From: an uncultured Thiothrix sp.
GTDB taxonomy: Bacteria; Pseudomonadota; Gammaproteobacteria; Poriferisulfidales; GCA-002705445
Direction: 5' to 3'
Length of the DNA stretch: 53,243 bases
Assembly (NCBI GenBank): GCA_902559815.1
Contig: CACEJE010000006.1
Location: forward strand, 10,001-63,243
In this document: positions 39,116 to 48,643 of the stretch, piece by piece
How positions within the stretch are numbered: position 1 is the stretch's first letter
Layout: each line of letters opens with the position of its first letter
Translations under genes and position numbers: made by a program
The notes under the pieces: generated by a model
What the model was told of the DNA's origin: nothing
Databases searched by the model: none
What the model saw: only the letters and a program-made list of their open reading frames with translations

Positions 39116-41137
39116 ATGAAAATAATTGAAAAATTCTCAGATTTAAAAGTTGCCTTAATAGCAACAATAATTCCATTAATTTTAATGATTTTATGGCATG
39201 CAAATAATATTGGATTACCTGTCGCTGATGCTTTTGATTTTATGGGAACAGCCGGCACTATAGTAAATTATTTTTATGACGGTAATATCGATAGAGGTTT
39301 TTATGCATTATATGCTGAAAAACCTTGGAGGCCAGTTTCTTTTTATTTATTTTTGTTTCCACTAATGCTCTTATCAGGAAATAATATTTTATTCACTTTT
39401 GCTGCAATTCATTCCATAGCACTATTTTTTACTACTATATATGGATATTTTATATTTCGAATTGTAAGTTCATCAAAGTTTTTATGTTTATTAGGAGCTG
39501 TAATAATTGGAACAATATCAAACTCTTTTTTTCCTGGAGGAACACATGCTTTTGCAGAAACAATACTTACGCCTGCAGTTTTAGCAACATTATTTCACTT
39601 AATAAAATCAAATTTTATGATTAACAAAACGCAAGCAGTATATGCTTTATTTGCAATGACAATATGTTTTACAGTAAGACCAATTGAAGCAATTCTATAT
39701 ATACTTCCTATAATGCTATGTTTCTTTTATTTTGGTACCCGTGAAAAAATTTTTAAAGTAAATGATTTGATAAAAATTATACAATTTATTTTTATTTTAT
39801 TTTTGCTTGCAGCATTAGTAAAAGGTATAGATATATCCTTTGACGCAAAAACTCAAATTAAATCCTTACATGATGGTAAAGCTGAAGCACTTTATATAAC
39901 TATTATTAAATATTTTTCTATATTAGTATCTATATTGTTAATTCCATATATTATTATATTTTTTAAAAATTTATTTTCGTGGATTAAAAATTCTGTAAAA
40001 CAGAATAACAATTCATATGTAGTAATTATATTTACATCACTTGCATCATTAGTATTTATTTGGTATTTGGAGTCATGGCGAGACCTTTATATATGGATTT
40101 ACCAAACAAATTTTGGACAGGTAGCAAAAGCTAATGAATTGGTTAATTATTTTTTTAATTTTCCAAGTTCTTTTTACGATCTTTATATTCGTATTTTTGA
40201 ACAATTAAAGTTCTCTGGATTATTACCATTCATAATAATCTTCTTTATGTCATTATTTGTTCTAATATACAAAGTCTTATACAAAATAAAAGATGATAAA
40301 AAAATTTATTATTATGTATTATCGTCATCTTTAGTTGCTAGTATTCCTGTTTTTATTACAATTTCGAATACATCTAGGAAATTTGCCTTAACTTATATAC
40401 TACTTATTTTACTAGGTATGCTTATTATTTTATCAATACAGAAACTTGATAAAATAAGTAAAACTGTTTTTTCAATACTATCTTTAATTCAAATAGTATC
40501 AATTACATTAATTATTAATGGCACGAGTTTCCTAGTTTTTGATAATAGTGATAAATCATTAAGCTTATCAAGAAAAATAGACGGTACATTTAGTGGTTAT
40601 AATATAGTTTCTGGCGGGAACATAGCTAACCCTGTAGAATTTTCTTTTGAACCAAAAATTGCAAATCTAATCCACAAAAGTTCTAGTGAATTAAATTACA
40701 ATAGCTCCGCTATAGATTTGCCATTTATGCACCCTGATTTAAGTAAAGCTGGGAATATTGATATTTTTACTACAAATTTGTTAACTAGAATAAAAGGAAA
40801 TAATAAAACTTATTACACCTACTTGCCAATAATTCTAAAAAATAATCCAAAAGAAGTATTAATAAAGAGAAGTAAAGAGTCTGATGCTATGTTTTTAATT
40901 AATCCATATGGAAGCATGGAAATAACGTCAGGAAATTTAAAAATATTTGATGATAAAATAAAACAATCTAAGTATCCGCAGGAAATATTCTATGCAAACC
41001 TTATGTATTCATATTTTAAAGGTAAACTTACTAATAACTACAATTTTAAAAAATATAAATGTATTGATTTATCATATAAAAATAATAAAAGAGAAGGTTG
41101 TTTATTAATTAAGAATACAATCAAGATAAATAAATAA
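39116..41137 (+). CDS. Large polytopic membrane protein, possible GT-C-type glycosyltransferase
   Basis: 673 aa with many hydrophobic segments and N-terminal ADAFDF acidic motif after TM1; in a glycosyltransferase operon. Confidence 0.5.
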   Translation: MKIIEKFSDLKVALIATIIPLILMILWHANNIGLPVADAFDFMGTAGTIVNYFYDGNIDRGFYALYAEKPWRPVSFYLFLFPLMLLSGNNILFTFAAIHSIALFFTTIYGYFIFRIVSSSKFLCLLGAVIIGTISNSFFPGGTHAFAETILTPAVLATLFHLIKSNFMINKTQAVYALFAMTICFTVRPIEAILYILPIMLCFFYFGTREKIFKVNDLIKIIQFIFILFLLAALVKGIDISFDAKTQIKSLHDGKAEALYITIIKYFSILVSILLIPYIIIFFKNLFSWIKNSVKQNNNSYVVIIFTSLASLVFIWYLESWRDLYIWIYQTNFGQVAKANELVNYFFNFPSSFYDLYIRIFEQLKFSGLLPFIIIFFMSLFVLIYKVLYKIKDDKKIYYYVLSSSLVASIPVFITISNTSRKFALTYILLILLGMLIILSIQKLDKISKTVFSILSLIQIVSITLIINGTSFLVFDNSDKSLSLSRKIDGTFSGYNIVSGGNIANPVEFSFEPKIANLIHKSSSELNYNSSAIDLPFMHPDLSKAGNIDIFTTNLLTRIKGNNKTYYTYLPIILKNNPKEVLIKRSKESDAMFLINPYGSMEITSGNLKIFDDKIKQSKYPQEIFYANLMYSYFKGKLTNNYNFKKYKCIDLSYKNNKREGCLLIKNTIKINK

Positions 41138-41139
41138 AA

Positions 41140-42105
41140 ATGAATTTAAAAAATGCATTAAAAATATTTATATCTTTAATACTAATATATTTTTTAATTA
41201 AATATAATTCTCTAGATTTATCAGTAATCACAAAATTAGATTTTATAATACTAATTAAATTATTTATACTATTTATATTCATATTAATATTTGGTTCACT
41301 TAAATGGTATTTTATTTTAAAAGTTCAAAATAAAAATATAAATTATAAAGAAACTTTTGAAGCTTACTACATTGGATATGCATTAAACTATTATTTATTT
41401 GGTGTAGCTGGCGATTTAATTAAAACTTTTTTTATTGCAAAAAAAAGGAGTAATAAGACCGGCATAGTATTATCTGTTTTGCTTGATAGATTTTTAGGTA
41501 TGATTTGTATGTTGGTTATTATACTTTTTTTTATTCCAAATGTTTTTAAGGAATCTGTTATTTTAAAAGAATTTTTTGTTAACTATACTACTTTTTATTA
41601 TATATTTTTATGCTCAACTATTTTTTTATTTTTATATTTTTTTTACAAGTTTCTTAATAGTCGAAGAATCAATAAACTTCTTACTTATAACACTAAAAAT
41701 AAAATTATCTTAATTTTAATTAAAATTTTAAATACTTTTTTATTTTATAAAAGTTCATATTTAAATATACTGATTAATATGATTTTTTCTATAGTTATTC
41801 AATTTATTATTGCTCTTTCGCTTTTTTTGATTTCGCTAAGTATAATAAATGAAGACTTATCGTTTGTTAGCCATATTTTATCAAGTGTATCTGTTCAGGT
41901 GTTAACAATTCTTCCTATATCGCCTGGGAATATTGGAGTAAGTGAAATTGCTTTTGCTCAATTAATGCAAATAATGAATGAAAATAAGTTTCTACCATTT
42001 GCGTCTGTATATTTTATCTATAGAATATTTAGTATGTTAGTTTCAATTCCTGGTTTTTTTATTTATTACATTTATTTAAGAAGAGATGCAAAAAATGAAA
42101 AATAA
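41140..42105 (+). CDS. Flippase-like membrane protein (LPG_synthase_TM / UPF0104 type)
   Basis: Polytopic; FGSLKWYFIL, YYIGYALNYYLFGVAGDLIKTFF, SVLLDRFLGMI, LPISPGNIGVSEIAF. Confidence 0.75.
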   Translation: MNLKNALKIFISLILIYFLIKYNSLDLSVITKLDFIILIKLFILFIFILIFGSLKWYFILKVQNKNINYKETFEAYYIGYALNYYLFGVAGDLIKTFFIAKKRSNKTGIVLSVLLDRFLGMICMLVIILFFIPNVFKESVILKEFFVNYTTFYYIFLCSTIFLFLYFFYKFLNSRRINKLLTYNTKNKIILILIKILNTFLFYKSSYLNILINMIFSIVIQFIIALSLFLISLSIINEDLSFVSHILSSVSVQVLTILPISPGNIGVSEIAFAQLMQIMNENKFLPFASVYFIYRIFSMLVSIPGFFIYYIYLRRDAKNEK

Positions 42106-42646
42106 AAAATGGGAGCTATTAAAAAGAACTATTATGTATGATGGTAGCCCTTATATTAAAATTTATATGGATAAAATAAAGCTTCCAAATGGTAAGATTG
42201 TTGATGATTACCATAGAATTGAAGTTAATGATGCCGTTATGCTTCTTGTTGAAAATAATAAAGGCCAGCTTCTTGTATATAACGAATATAGGCATGGTAT
42301 TGGTGATTTAAGTTATACATTTCCAGCTGGTGGCATAGAAGAAAACGAAAGCCTTGAAGATTGCTGCAAAAGGGAATTATTAGAAGAAATGGGTTATAAT
42401 TTTAATTCATATAAATTATTAAAAAAATATACAGTTAGTGGCAGTTATAGATTTTCTGAGTTAAATATTATTTATATTAGCGATATAAATAAAATAGCGC
42501 CACCAAAAAGTATTGATATTGAACAGCCGGAACCTATGTGGCTCACAAAAAATCAAGTGATAGAGGCTATTGAGAAAAACAAGTTCCAAGGTATGACGTA
42601 TGTAACAACAGCTTTATTATGGTTATTTTATAATGAAAAAAAATAA
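42086..42646 (+). CDS. Nudix hydrolase (ADP-sugar pyrophosphatase-like)
   Basis: Nudix box GGIEENESLEDCCKRELLEEMGY. Confidence 0.88.
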   Translation: MQKMKNKKWELLKRTIMYDGSPYIKIYMDKIKLPNGKIVDDYHRIEVNDAVMLLVENNKGQLLVYNEYRHGIGDLSYTFPAGGIEENESLEDCCKRELLEEMGYNFNSYKLLKKYTVSGSYRFSELNIIYISDINKIAPPKSIDIEQPEPMWLTKNQVIEAIEKNKFQGMTYVTTALLWLFYNEKK

Positions 42647-43556
42647 AATTTGGATTACAGGCTCAGGAATGGTTGGTAAAGCTTTAATTAAAAAATTATC
42701 AACTAATAAAAAATATCAAATACTTAGATCAAGTAAAAATAAACTTGATCAAATAAATCAAACAAAAACTGATAGCTGGATCAAAAAAAATAGACCAGAT
42801 ACTATTATAATAAGCTCAGCACTTGTAGGAGGCATACAACTTAACTCAAGTATACCCGCTGATTTTTTGTATCAAAACTCAATGATGTATTTAAATATAA
42901 TAAATTCCGCGCATAACTATGGTTGTAAAAAAATTATTTTTCTAGGAGCAAGTTGCATGTATCCTAAATTAGGTAAACAACCGTTCAAAGAGAATTTAAT
43001 ACTCAATGGTAAAATTGAAGAAACAAATGAAGGCTACGGAATATCTAAAATTCTTGGTGTTAAATTTTTAGAACTAATTAACAAACAATATTTAACAAAT
43101 CATATATCTATTATACCAGCTGCTAGCTATGGGCCTAATGATTGCTATGATGAAAATAAAAATCATGTTATACCTGCGCTAATCAATAAATTTCATACAG
43201 CAAAAATAAAAAAAAGAAACCAAGTAAATATATGGGGCTCAGGAAATGTAAAGCGCGAATTTATTCATGTTGATGATATGGCTTCTGGAATTATACATAT
43301 TATCGAAAACTATAGAGAAAATTCACCCATAAATTTAGGAACAGGTGAAGAATTTACTATTAAAAAATTAGCGAACATAATTAAAAAAGTAGTAAATTAT
43401 AAAGGCAAAATTGAATTTGACAAATCAAAACCAGATGGAATAAAAAGAAAAATCTTAGATAATTCTAGGTTAAAAAAACTTGGTTGGAAACCAAATATTT
43501 CTATTGAAGAAGGAATAAAAAATACTTATCAAGATTTTTTAAAAAATAAAATCTAA
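42633..43556 (+). CDS. GDP-L-fucose synthase-like SDR epimerase/reductase
   Basis: ITGSGMVGKALIKKL, FLGASCMYPKLGKQPFKEN, ETNEGYGISKILG (YxxxK). Confidence 0.83.
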   Translation: MKKNKIWITGSGMVGKALIKKLSTNKKYQILRSSKNKLDQINQTKTDSWIKKNRPDTIIISSALVGGIQLNSSIPADFLYQNSMMYLNIINSAHNYGCKKIIFLGASCMYPKLGKQPFKENLILNGKIEETNEGYGISKILGVKFLELINKQYLTNHISIIPAASYGPNDCYDENKNHVIPALINKFHTAKIKKRNQVNIWGSGNVKREFIHVDDMASGIIHIIENYRENSPINLGTGEEFTIKKLANIIKKVVNYKGKIEFDKSKPDGIKRKILDNSRLKKLGWKPNISIEEGIKNTYQDFLKNKI

Positions 43557-44758
43557 GCAAAAAATTTATTTACAACGCTTACCACATATTTAACTTCAGA
43601 TTTTGTCATATCAGGTGAACTTCCCCAAAAAATACCTCTATCCATTATAATATCGGCACCAGATAATTTTCCAGAAATCCTATATTTAATATTTTTTATT
43701 CCTGGCTGTTTTGTCATATTCCCACAAATTATGGGTCTAGTTTCAATTCCATTTTTTTCAAGATGTGTTCTTAAATTATCTCTGATCTCTTGTGATTGAC
43801 ATATTATTGGAAAACCAAACCAAGAAGCTTTTGCGCCTCTTGTTATTTTCATAGGTTGTATAACTTTTTTCTTTGTTAAATATTGAAACTCTGAATTCCA
43901 GTATTTACCAATCTCATGTCTTCTTTGATTAAATTTTTCTAGTTTTTTTAATTGTACTAAGCCAATAGCTGCATTCATATCTGTTGACCGTAAATTATAA
44001 CCTACATTTACAAATAAGAATCTTGGGTCTATGTCTGGGAATTGCTTTTCATACTCTGACGAATTATTCATATCTCTTGTCCAACCATGAGATCTTAAAG
44101 ACATAATTTTATTTGCTATATAATCATTATTTGTAACAATCATTCCACCTTCAACGGTTGTAATATGATGTGAAAAGTAAAAACTATATGTACCTATATC
44201 CCCAAAGGTACCTAAATATTTATTTTTATTTTTTACACCTAGCGATTCACATGTATCTTCTATTAACCAAATTTTCTTCTTTTTACATATTTCTTTGACT
44301 TCATTTATATGTCCTGAATTTCCAAGAACATGAACCATACATATTGCTTTAGTTCTTTTTGTTATTGCCTTTTTGATTGCGTCTACATTCATCTGTAAAG
44401 TATCTGGATCACTATCAACAAATACAGCCTTTGCTCCAGTTTGTGCAATTGGCCAAATTGAAGTTGACCAAGTGACTGCAGGAACTATTATTTCGTCCCC
44501 TGGCTTCAAGAATGTATTTTTAACACTTTTTGGTTTAAATTTATCATTATCTTGTATTGCCGAGAATGCTAACAAATTAGCTGAAGAGCCTGAATTTACG
44601 TAAATTGCATGTTTAACACCAAGATGTTTTGCAAATTTTTTTTCAAACTCTTTGGTGACTTTCCCCATAGTCATGTAACCTGAATCAAAAACTTTAATTA
44701 ATGCTTTTTTTTCAGCTTCACCTATAGTATTTTTATTTAATGGAATTCTTATGTTCAT
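43553..44758 (-). CDS. PLP-dependent sugar enzyme of the DegT/StrS family with His at the Schiff-base position; ColD-like sugar 3-dehydratase predicted
   Basis: IVPAVTWSTSIWPI, IEDTCESLG, GTYSFYFSHHITTVEGGM (HH instead of K), NLRSTDMNAAIGLVQL. Confidence 0.82.
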   Translation of the reverse strand: MNIRIPLNKNTIGEAEKKALIKVFDSGYMTMGKVTKEFEKKFAKHLGVKHAIYVNSGSSANLLAFSAIQDNDKFKPKSVKNTFLKPGDEIIVPAVTWSTSIWPIAQTGAKAVFVDSDPDTLQMNVDAIKKAITKRTKAICMVHVLGNSGHINEVKEICKKKKIWLIEDTCESLGVKNKNKYLGTFGDIGTYSFYFSHHITTVEGGMIVTNNDYIANKIMSLRSHGWTRDMNNSSEYEKQFPDIDPRFLFVNVGYNLRSTDMNAAIGLVQLKKLEKFNQRRHEIGKYWNSEFQYLTKKKVIQPMKITRGAKASWFGFPIICQSQEIRDNLRTHLEKNGIETRPIICGNMTKQPGIKNIKYRISGKLSGADIIMDRGIFWGSSPDMTKSEVKYVVSVVNKFFA

Positions 44759-44836
44759 TTATAAATATTATATTTAATTATATTAATAGAAGATGATATT
44801 ATATGTATTATAAATAATAAGTAAATAAGGAAAATA

Positions 44837-45406
44837 ATGAAAGTAACAATTAAAGACTATCTAACTTCAGTCGCACAGAATTTTGAAGAATTAAAACAAA
44901 ATAGTTCTGCTATTGAAAATGCAGCTAGTGTAGTTATTACAGCACTAAATAATAAAAATAAAATTATTTTTTGTGGTAATGGTGGTTCTGCAGCTGATTC
45001 TCAACACCTCGCAGCAGAATTAATGGGTAGATACAAAGTTGATAGATCTCCTTTACCAGCGATTGCTGTAACTGTAGATACCTCTGCCTTAACAGCAATA
45101 GCAAATGACTATGGTTATGATAATGTATTTTCAAGGCAGATAAATGGATTAGGCACTCAAGGTGATGTCCTTTTTGCATTATCAACTAGTGGCAAAAGTG
45201 AAAGTATTTTGGGCGCAATAAAGACTGCCAAAAATATTGGCATGAAGATTATTAGCTTAACTGGTTCGTCTATAAATGAAATGAATGACTTGTCTGACGT
45301 ATGTATAAATGTACCTAGCAAGGAAACCAATCATATACAAGAGATGCACATTACTATTGGTCATCTAATCTGTGGATTAGTAGAAGATGAGCTTTTCAAA
45401 AAATAA
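44837..45406 (+). CDS. SIS-domain phosphoheptose isomerase (GmhA-like)
   Basis: IIFCGNGGSAADSQHLAAELMGRYK, ALSTSGKSESILGAI, HITIGHLICGLVE. Confidence 0.87.
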   Translation: MKVTIKDYLTSVAQNFEELKQNSSAIENAASVVITALNNKNKIIFCGNGGSAADSQHLAAELMGRYKVDRSPLPAIAVTVDTSALTAIANDYGYDNVFSRQINGLGTQGDVLFALSTSGKSESILGAIKTAKNIGMKIISLTGSSINEMNDLSDVCINVPSKETNHIQEMHITIGHLICGLVEDELFKK

Positions 45407-45440
45407 TCTAATTTAAAGAGCGAGAATTAATTTTTTTAAA

Positions 45441-46496
45441 TTACCAAAATTTTTTTGATACTAATCTATTATAAAAATCTTTTAAACCATCAAAGCATTT
45501 ATATCTGTAATTTAAATACCAACATATATTAAAAAGCAAAGAATAATTTTTAAATTTAAATCCTGAACCAGCATAATTTAAATAATAAAATTTTCTATAA
45601 AAGTTAGTTATATAATACTTAAAATTATTTACATTGAAATTTAATTTTAAAAAAATTTTATTATCTTTATATAGTGTATAGTTAGAATTATTAGAAATAT
45701 ACGATATATCATTATGTTTTCTCTGCAGTATATTTAAAATTAATAACATAGCATTTTTTTTTGCATTTTTTTGCGTAATTGGAGAAACCAAAATATCCCA
45801 TGCTTTTAGCTGACCGTAAAATCTTTCGTATTCATCAATTTCACTTTTTGCTTCAGGATATTGACCTTCAAAATCTAAATCATGCAAACTAATATCTCTT
45901 TTAAAATGAGAGCTAGAAAAATTATCATATATCATCATATAGTAAGAGATTGATTGTTGAAAAGCATCAGCTGAGAAGACAGGACTCCATTCATTTCCAC
46001 AAATTTCAATCCACTTTCTCGTTGTAAAAACAATATTGCTTGGAGCAAAACAGGATTCCCAATAATCAATATAATTTCTATTATTATTTGCGGAACAAGT
46101 TATTCTAAAAATATCATCTTTATAAAAATTTATATATTTTTCAAGAATTTTATCCCAATTTTTTGTTTTGATTTGCATTCGATCTGTTAAACAAGAAATA
46201 AAATATGATTTTTTATTTGATAACTGCTGCGCCATATTATTATGAACATGCCCATTAAAGTAACCAGGTGGTGACTCAATATATTTGATTTTAAAACTTC
46301 TATTCTTAATTTGATCTTTGACAAAATCAATCATAATTTTATCGTTATAATTAATATTAATTATGACTTCAAAATTTTTTGGATTTGATGCGTTATTTTC
46401 AAATGAGTTCAAAAACTCATTTAAATTACTTTTATTTTTTGAAGGAACAAGTATGGATAATAATATATTTTCTTTATTCATTTCTATTTTTTTCAA
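45441..46496 (-). CDS. Divergent family 2-like glycosyltransferase
   Basis: LLSILVPSKNKSNLNEFLNSFENN...FEVIININYND N-terminal GT-A pattern; middle and C-terminus divergent. Confidence 0.6.
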   Translation of the reverse strand: MKKIEMNKENILLSILVPSKNKSNLNEFLNSFENNASNPKNFEVIININYNDKIMIDFVKDQIKNRSFKIKYIESPPGYFNGHVHNNMAQQLSNKKSYFISCLTDRMQIKTKNWDKILEKYINFYKDDIFRITCSANNNRNYIDYWESCFAPSNIVFTTRKWIEICGNEWSPVFSADAFQQSISYYMMIYDNFSSSHFKRDISLHDLDFEGQYPEAKSEIDEYERFYGQLKAWDILVSPITQKNAKKNAMLLILNILQRKHNDISYISNNSNYTLYKDNKIFLKLNFNVNNFKYYITNFYRKFYYLNYAGSGFKFKNYSLLFNICWYLNYRYKCFDGLKDFYNRLVSKKFW

Positions 46497-47292
46497 GACT
46501 TATCACTTTTCTTTTAGCATTTTTCCCTGGTATAAAAGATTCACCGTCACTTATATAAGATACAGAAAGCAAAGGTCTTGATATATTTGAATTATTTGCA
46601 TAAGAGCCGTGAATACAATTACCATTTAAAACTAATAAATCACCTTTATTAAAACTACAATCAACTTTTTCAAATTGTTTCAAATATTTCTCTGGTATTT
46701 TATTTCCAGGATTTGAATTTTTATTTTCTCTGTAAGAAATATGTGCTTCAGCATTAAACAAGCCTTTTTTATGAGATCCAGGATATATATAAAGCGATCC
46801 GTTATCTTTATTAGCATCTTTGAGAAAAAAATTTGTTGTTAAATATTGCGTGGTAAATCCATTTTTTAAAATAGAATTATTTTGTGGGTAAATGTTATCC
46901 TGATGAGGATTCCATGCTTGGCTTGCGTATCGTGTATTTGCTTCCTTAAAAAGCATTTGTGACATCAAGCCAACAATTTTACTGTCTTGTAATTCCTCTA
47001 AAATACTCACAGCAGTTTTGTTAGCCATAATTTCAAAAGTTGCTTGAGCTGTTTTTCTGCATTCCTCTACATGTTCAACTCTTTCTGATAAACTCAATCC
47101 GCTAACAATATTTTCTAAACTTTGAGCTACTAAAAAGTCAAACCTATCAGGATTCATTATTGCAGCAAAGTCACTATTTGCATGTTTTTTTATTTGCGAG
47201 AGATAATTATCACATTCATTTTCTGGCAAAACATCTTCGACTATTAAATAGCCGTTTTCCTTATAAAATGTATTTTGTTCTTTAGTAATCAT
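46474..47292 (-). CDS. Phytanoyl-CoA dioxygenase (PhyH) family Fe(II)/2-oxoglutarate oxygenase
   Basis: ENGYLIVEDVLPENECD, NPHQDNIYP (HxD), LNGNCIHGSYANNSNISRPLLSVSY (distal His and Arg). Confidence 0.83.
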   Translation of the reverse strand: MITKEQNTFYKENGYLIVEDVLPENECDNYLSQIKKHANSDFAAIMNPDRFDFLVAQSLENIVSGLSLSERVEHVEECRKTAQATFEIMANKTAVSILEELQDSKIVGLMSQMLFKEANTRYASQAWNPHQDNIYPQNNSILKNGFTTQYLTTNFFLKDANKDNGSLYIYPGSHKKGLFNAEAHISYRENKNSNPGNKIPEKYLKQFEKVDCSFNKGDLLVLNGNCIHGSYANNSNISRPLLSVSYISDGESFIPGKNAKRKVISLEKNRNE

Positions 47293-47932
47293 TTATTCTG
47301 CCGTCTAAAATTAATTCTTCTTCATTTGATATCATTGAGTCATATATTTTATTTACAACTACATTTACATCCATTGCATTTTCTCTTTCTGGCCAAGTTT
47401 TAATATTTGTAGGATAAACATCTAATATATTATAAGGATTATCTTCCATTTTTAAACTATTTGAAAATCCTCGCAAACCCCATTTACTAGCTGCATATAA
47501 TGTTCTATTTTTTTTTGCCTCAATTCCTACCATTGAGTTTATATTAACTACATATTTTAAGTTGCCTGATAATTTGTTTATAATTTTTATTGGCGCAATC
47601 AAATTTACAACTATCATAGAATCTATTATGTCATCAGTTATTTTAGAAAATGATAAATTTGGACATATAATACCAGCATTGTTAATAAGAATTTTTACAT
47701 TCTCACTTGAAGAATACTCGCATAAATTAGCTAAATCTTTTTCATTATTTAAATCTGCAATTATATATTCTGCTTTATTACCGCTTCTAATAATATTTAT
47801 CTTTAAGGACTCAAGTTTTTCTTTATCTCTGCCATGCAATATTATTTCATGTCCCTTATTAGCAAAAAATTTTGCTAGATGCATTCCAAGACCACCACTT
47901 GATCCGGTAATTAATACTTTATTTAATGACAT
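47282..47932 (-). CDS. Short-chain dehydrogenase/reductase
   Basis: ITGSSGGLGMHLAKFFANKG, NNAGI, LYAASKWGLRGFS (YxxxK). Confidence 0.88.
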   Translation of the reverse strand: MSLNKVLITGSSGGLGMHLAKFFANKGHEIILHGRDKEKLESLKINIIRSGNKAEYIIADLNNEKDLANLCEYSSSENVKILINNAGIICPNLSFSKITDDIIDSMIVVNLIAPIKIINKLSGNLKYVVNINSMVGIEAKKNRTLYAASKWGLRGFSNSLKMEDNPYNILDVYPTNIKTWPERENAMDVNVVVNKIYDSMISNEEELILDGRINDY

Positions 47933-48160
47933 TATACTCCTCTTTTTTTCTGCATCTTTTTATCATAAGTAATATAATATTTTAAGATAGACACATAGTA
48001 TTTTGTTATGCCTTAATTAATTATACTAATAATTTGATTAAATGTCAGATATATGCATTAATATTATAGAAAAACGATCTAATTATTTTTAATAAATGCA
48101 CATAATTATCGCATAACTATTATGTTCATAAAGAAAAGTGAGTTTCTAAACAAATAAAAA

Positions 48161-48640
48161 ATGTCAAAAGTATATTGGATTACAGGAATTTCGGGTGTTG
48201 GAAAAACAACATTTTCAAATATTCTTAAAAAAGAATTAGATAGGAGAAATATTAATAGCATTATAATTGACGGAGATCAAATAAGAAAAATATTAAAAAA
48301 ACAAAACGAATTTTCTAAAGAAAGTAGGTTTGAAATTGCAATGATTTATTCAAGACTAGCAGAGCTGTTTTCTAAACAAAATATAACTGTAATAGTCTCA
48401 ACCATTTCTTTAATCAAAGAAATTCATTCATGGAATAGAAAAAATTTAAATAACTATGTAGAAATATTAATAAAAAGAGATATGAATAAAATCTTAGAAA
48501 GTGATTCAAGAGATATTTATAATAAAAACAACGTAGTTGGCAAATCAATTGATGCTGAATACCCAAAACAGCCTGATTTTACAATAGAAAATATTAGTAT
48601 AGATAAAATTGAAAGTTATATCAAAAATAATATATTATAA
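48161..48640 (+). CDS. APS-kinase-like P-loop kinase; predicted cytidine diphosphoramidate kinase (Cj1415-like)
   Basis: VYWITGISGVGKTTFSNILKKEL (P-loop), IIIDGDQIRKIL, VIVSTISLIKEIHSWNRKNLNNYVEILI; function assigned by neighbourhood. Confidence 0.75.
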   Translation: MSKVYWITGISGVGKTTFSNILKKELDRRNINSIIIDGDQIRKILKKQNEFSKESRFEIAMIYSRLAELFSKQNITVIVSTISLIKEIHSWNRKNLNNYVEILIKRDMNKILESDSRDIYNKNNVVGKSIDAEYPKQPDFTIENISIDKIESYIKNNIL

Positions 48641-48643
48641 AGT

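Noticed and set aside
47933-48160. Inverted TGCATT...AATGCA arms in the intergenic gap as a regulatory palindrome or small RNA
   Set aside because: Short imperfect arms in very AT-rich DNA; no convincing stem, promoter pair or terminator.
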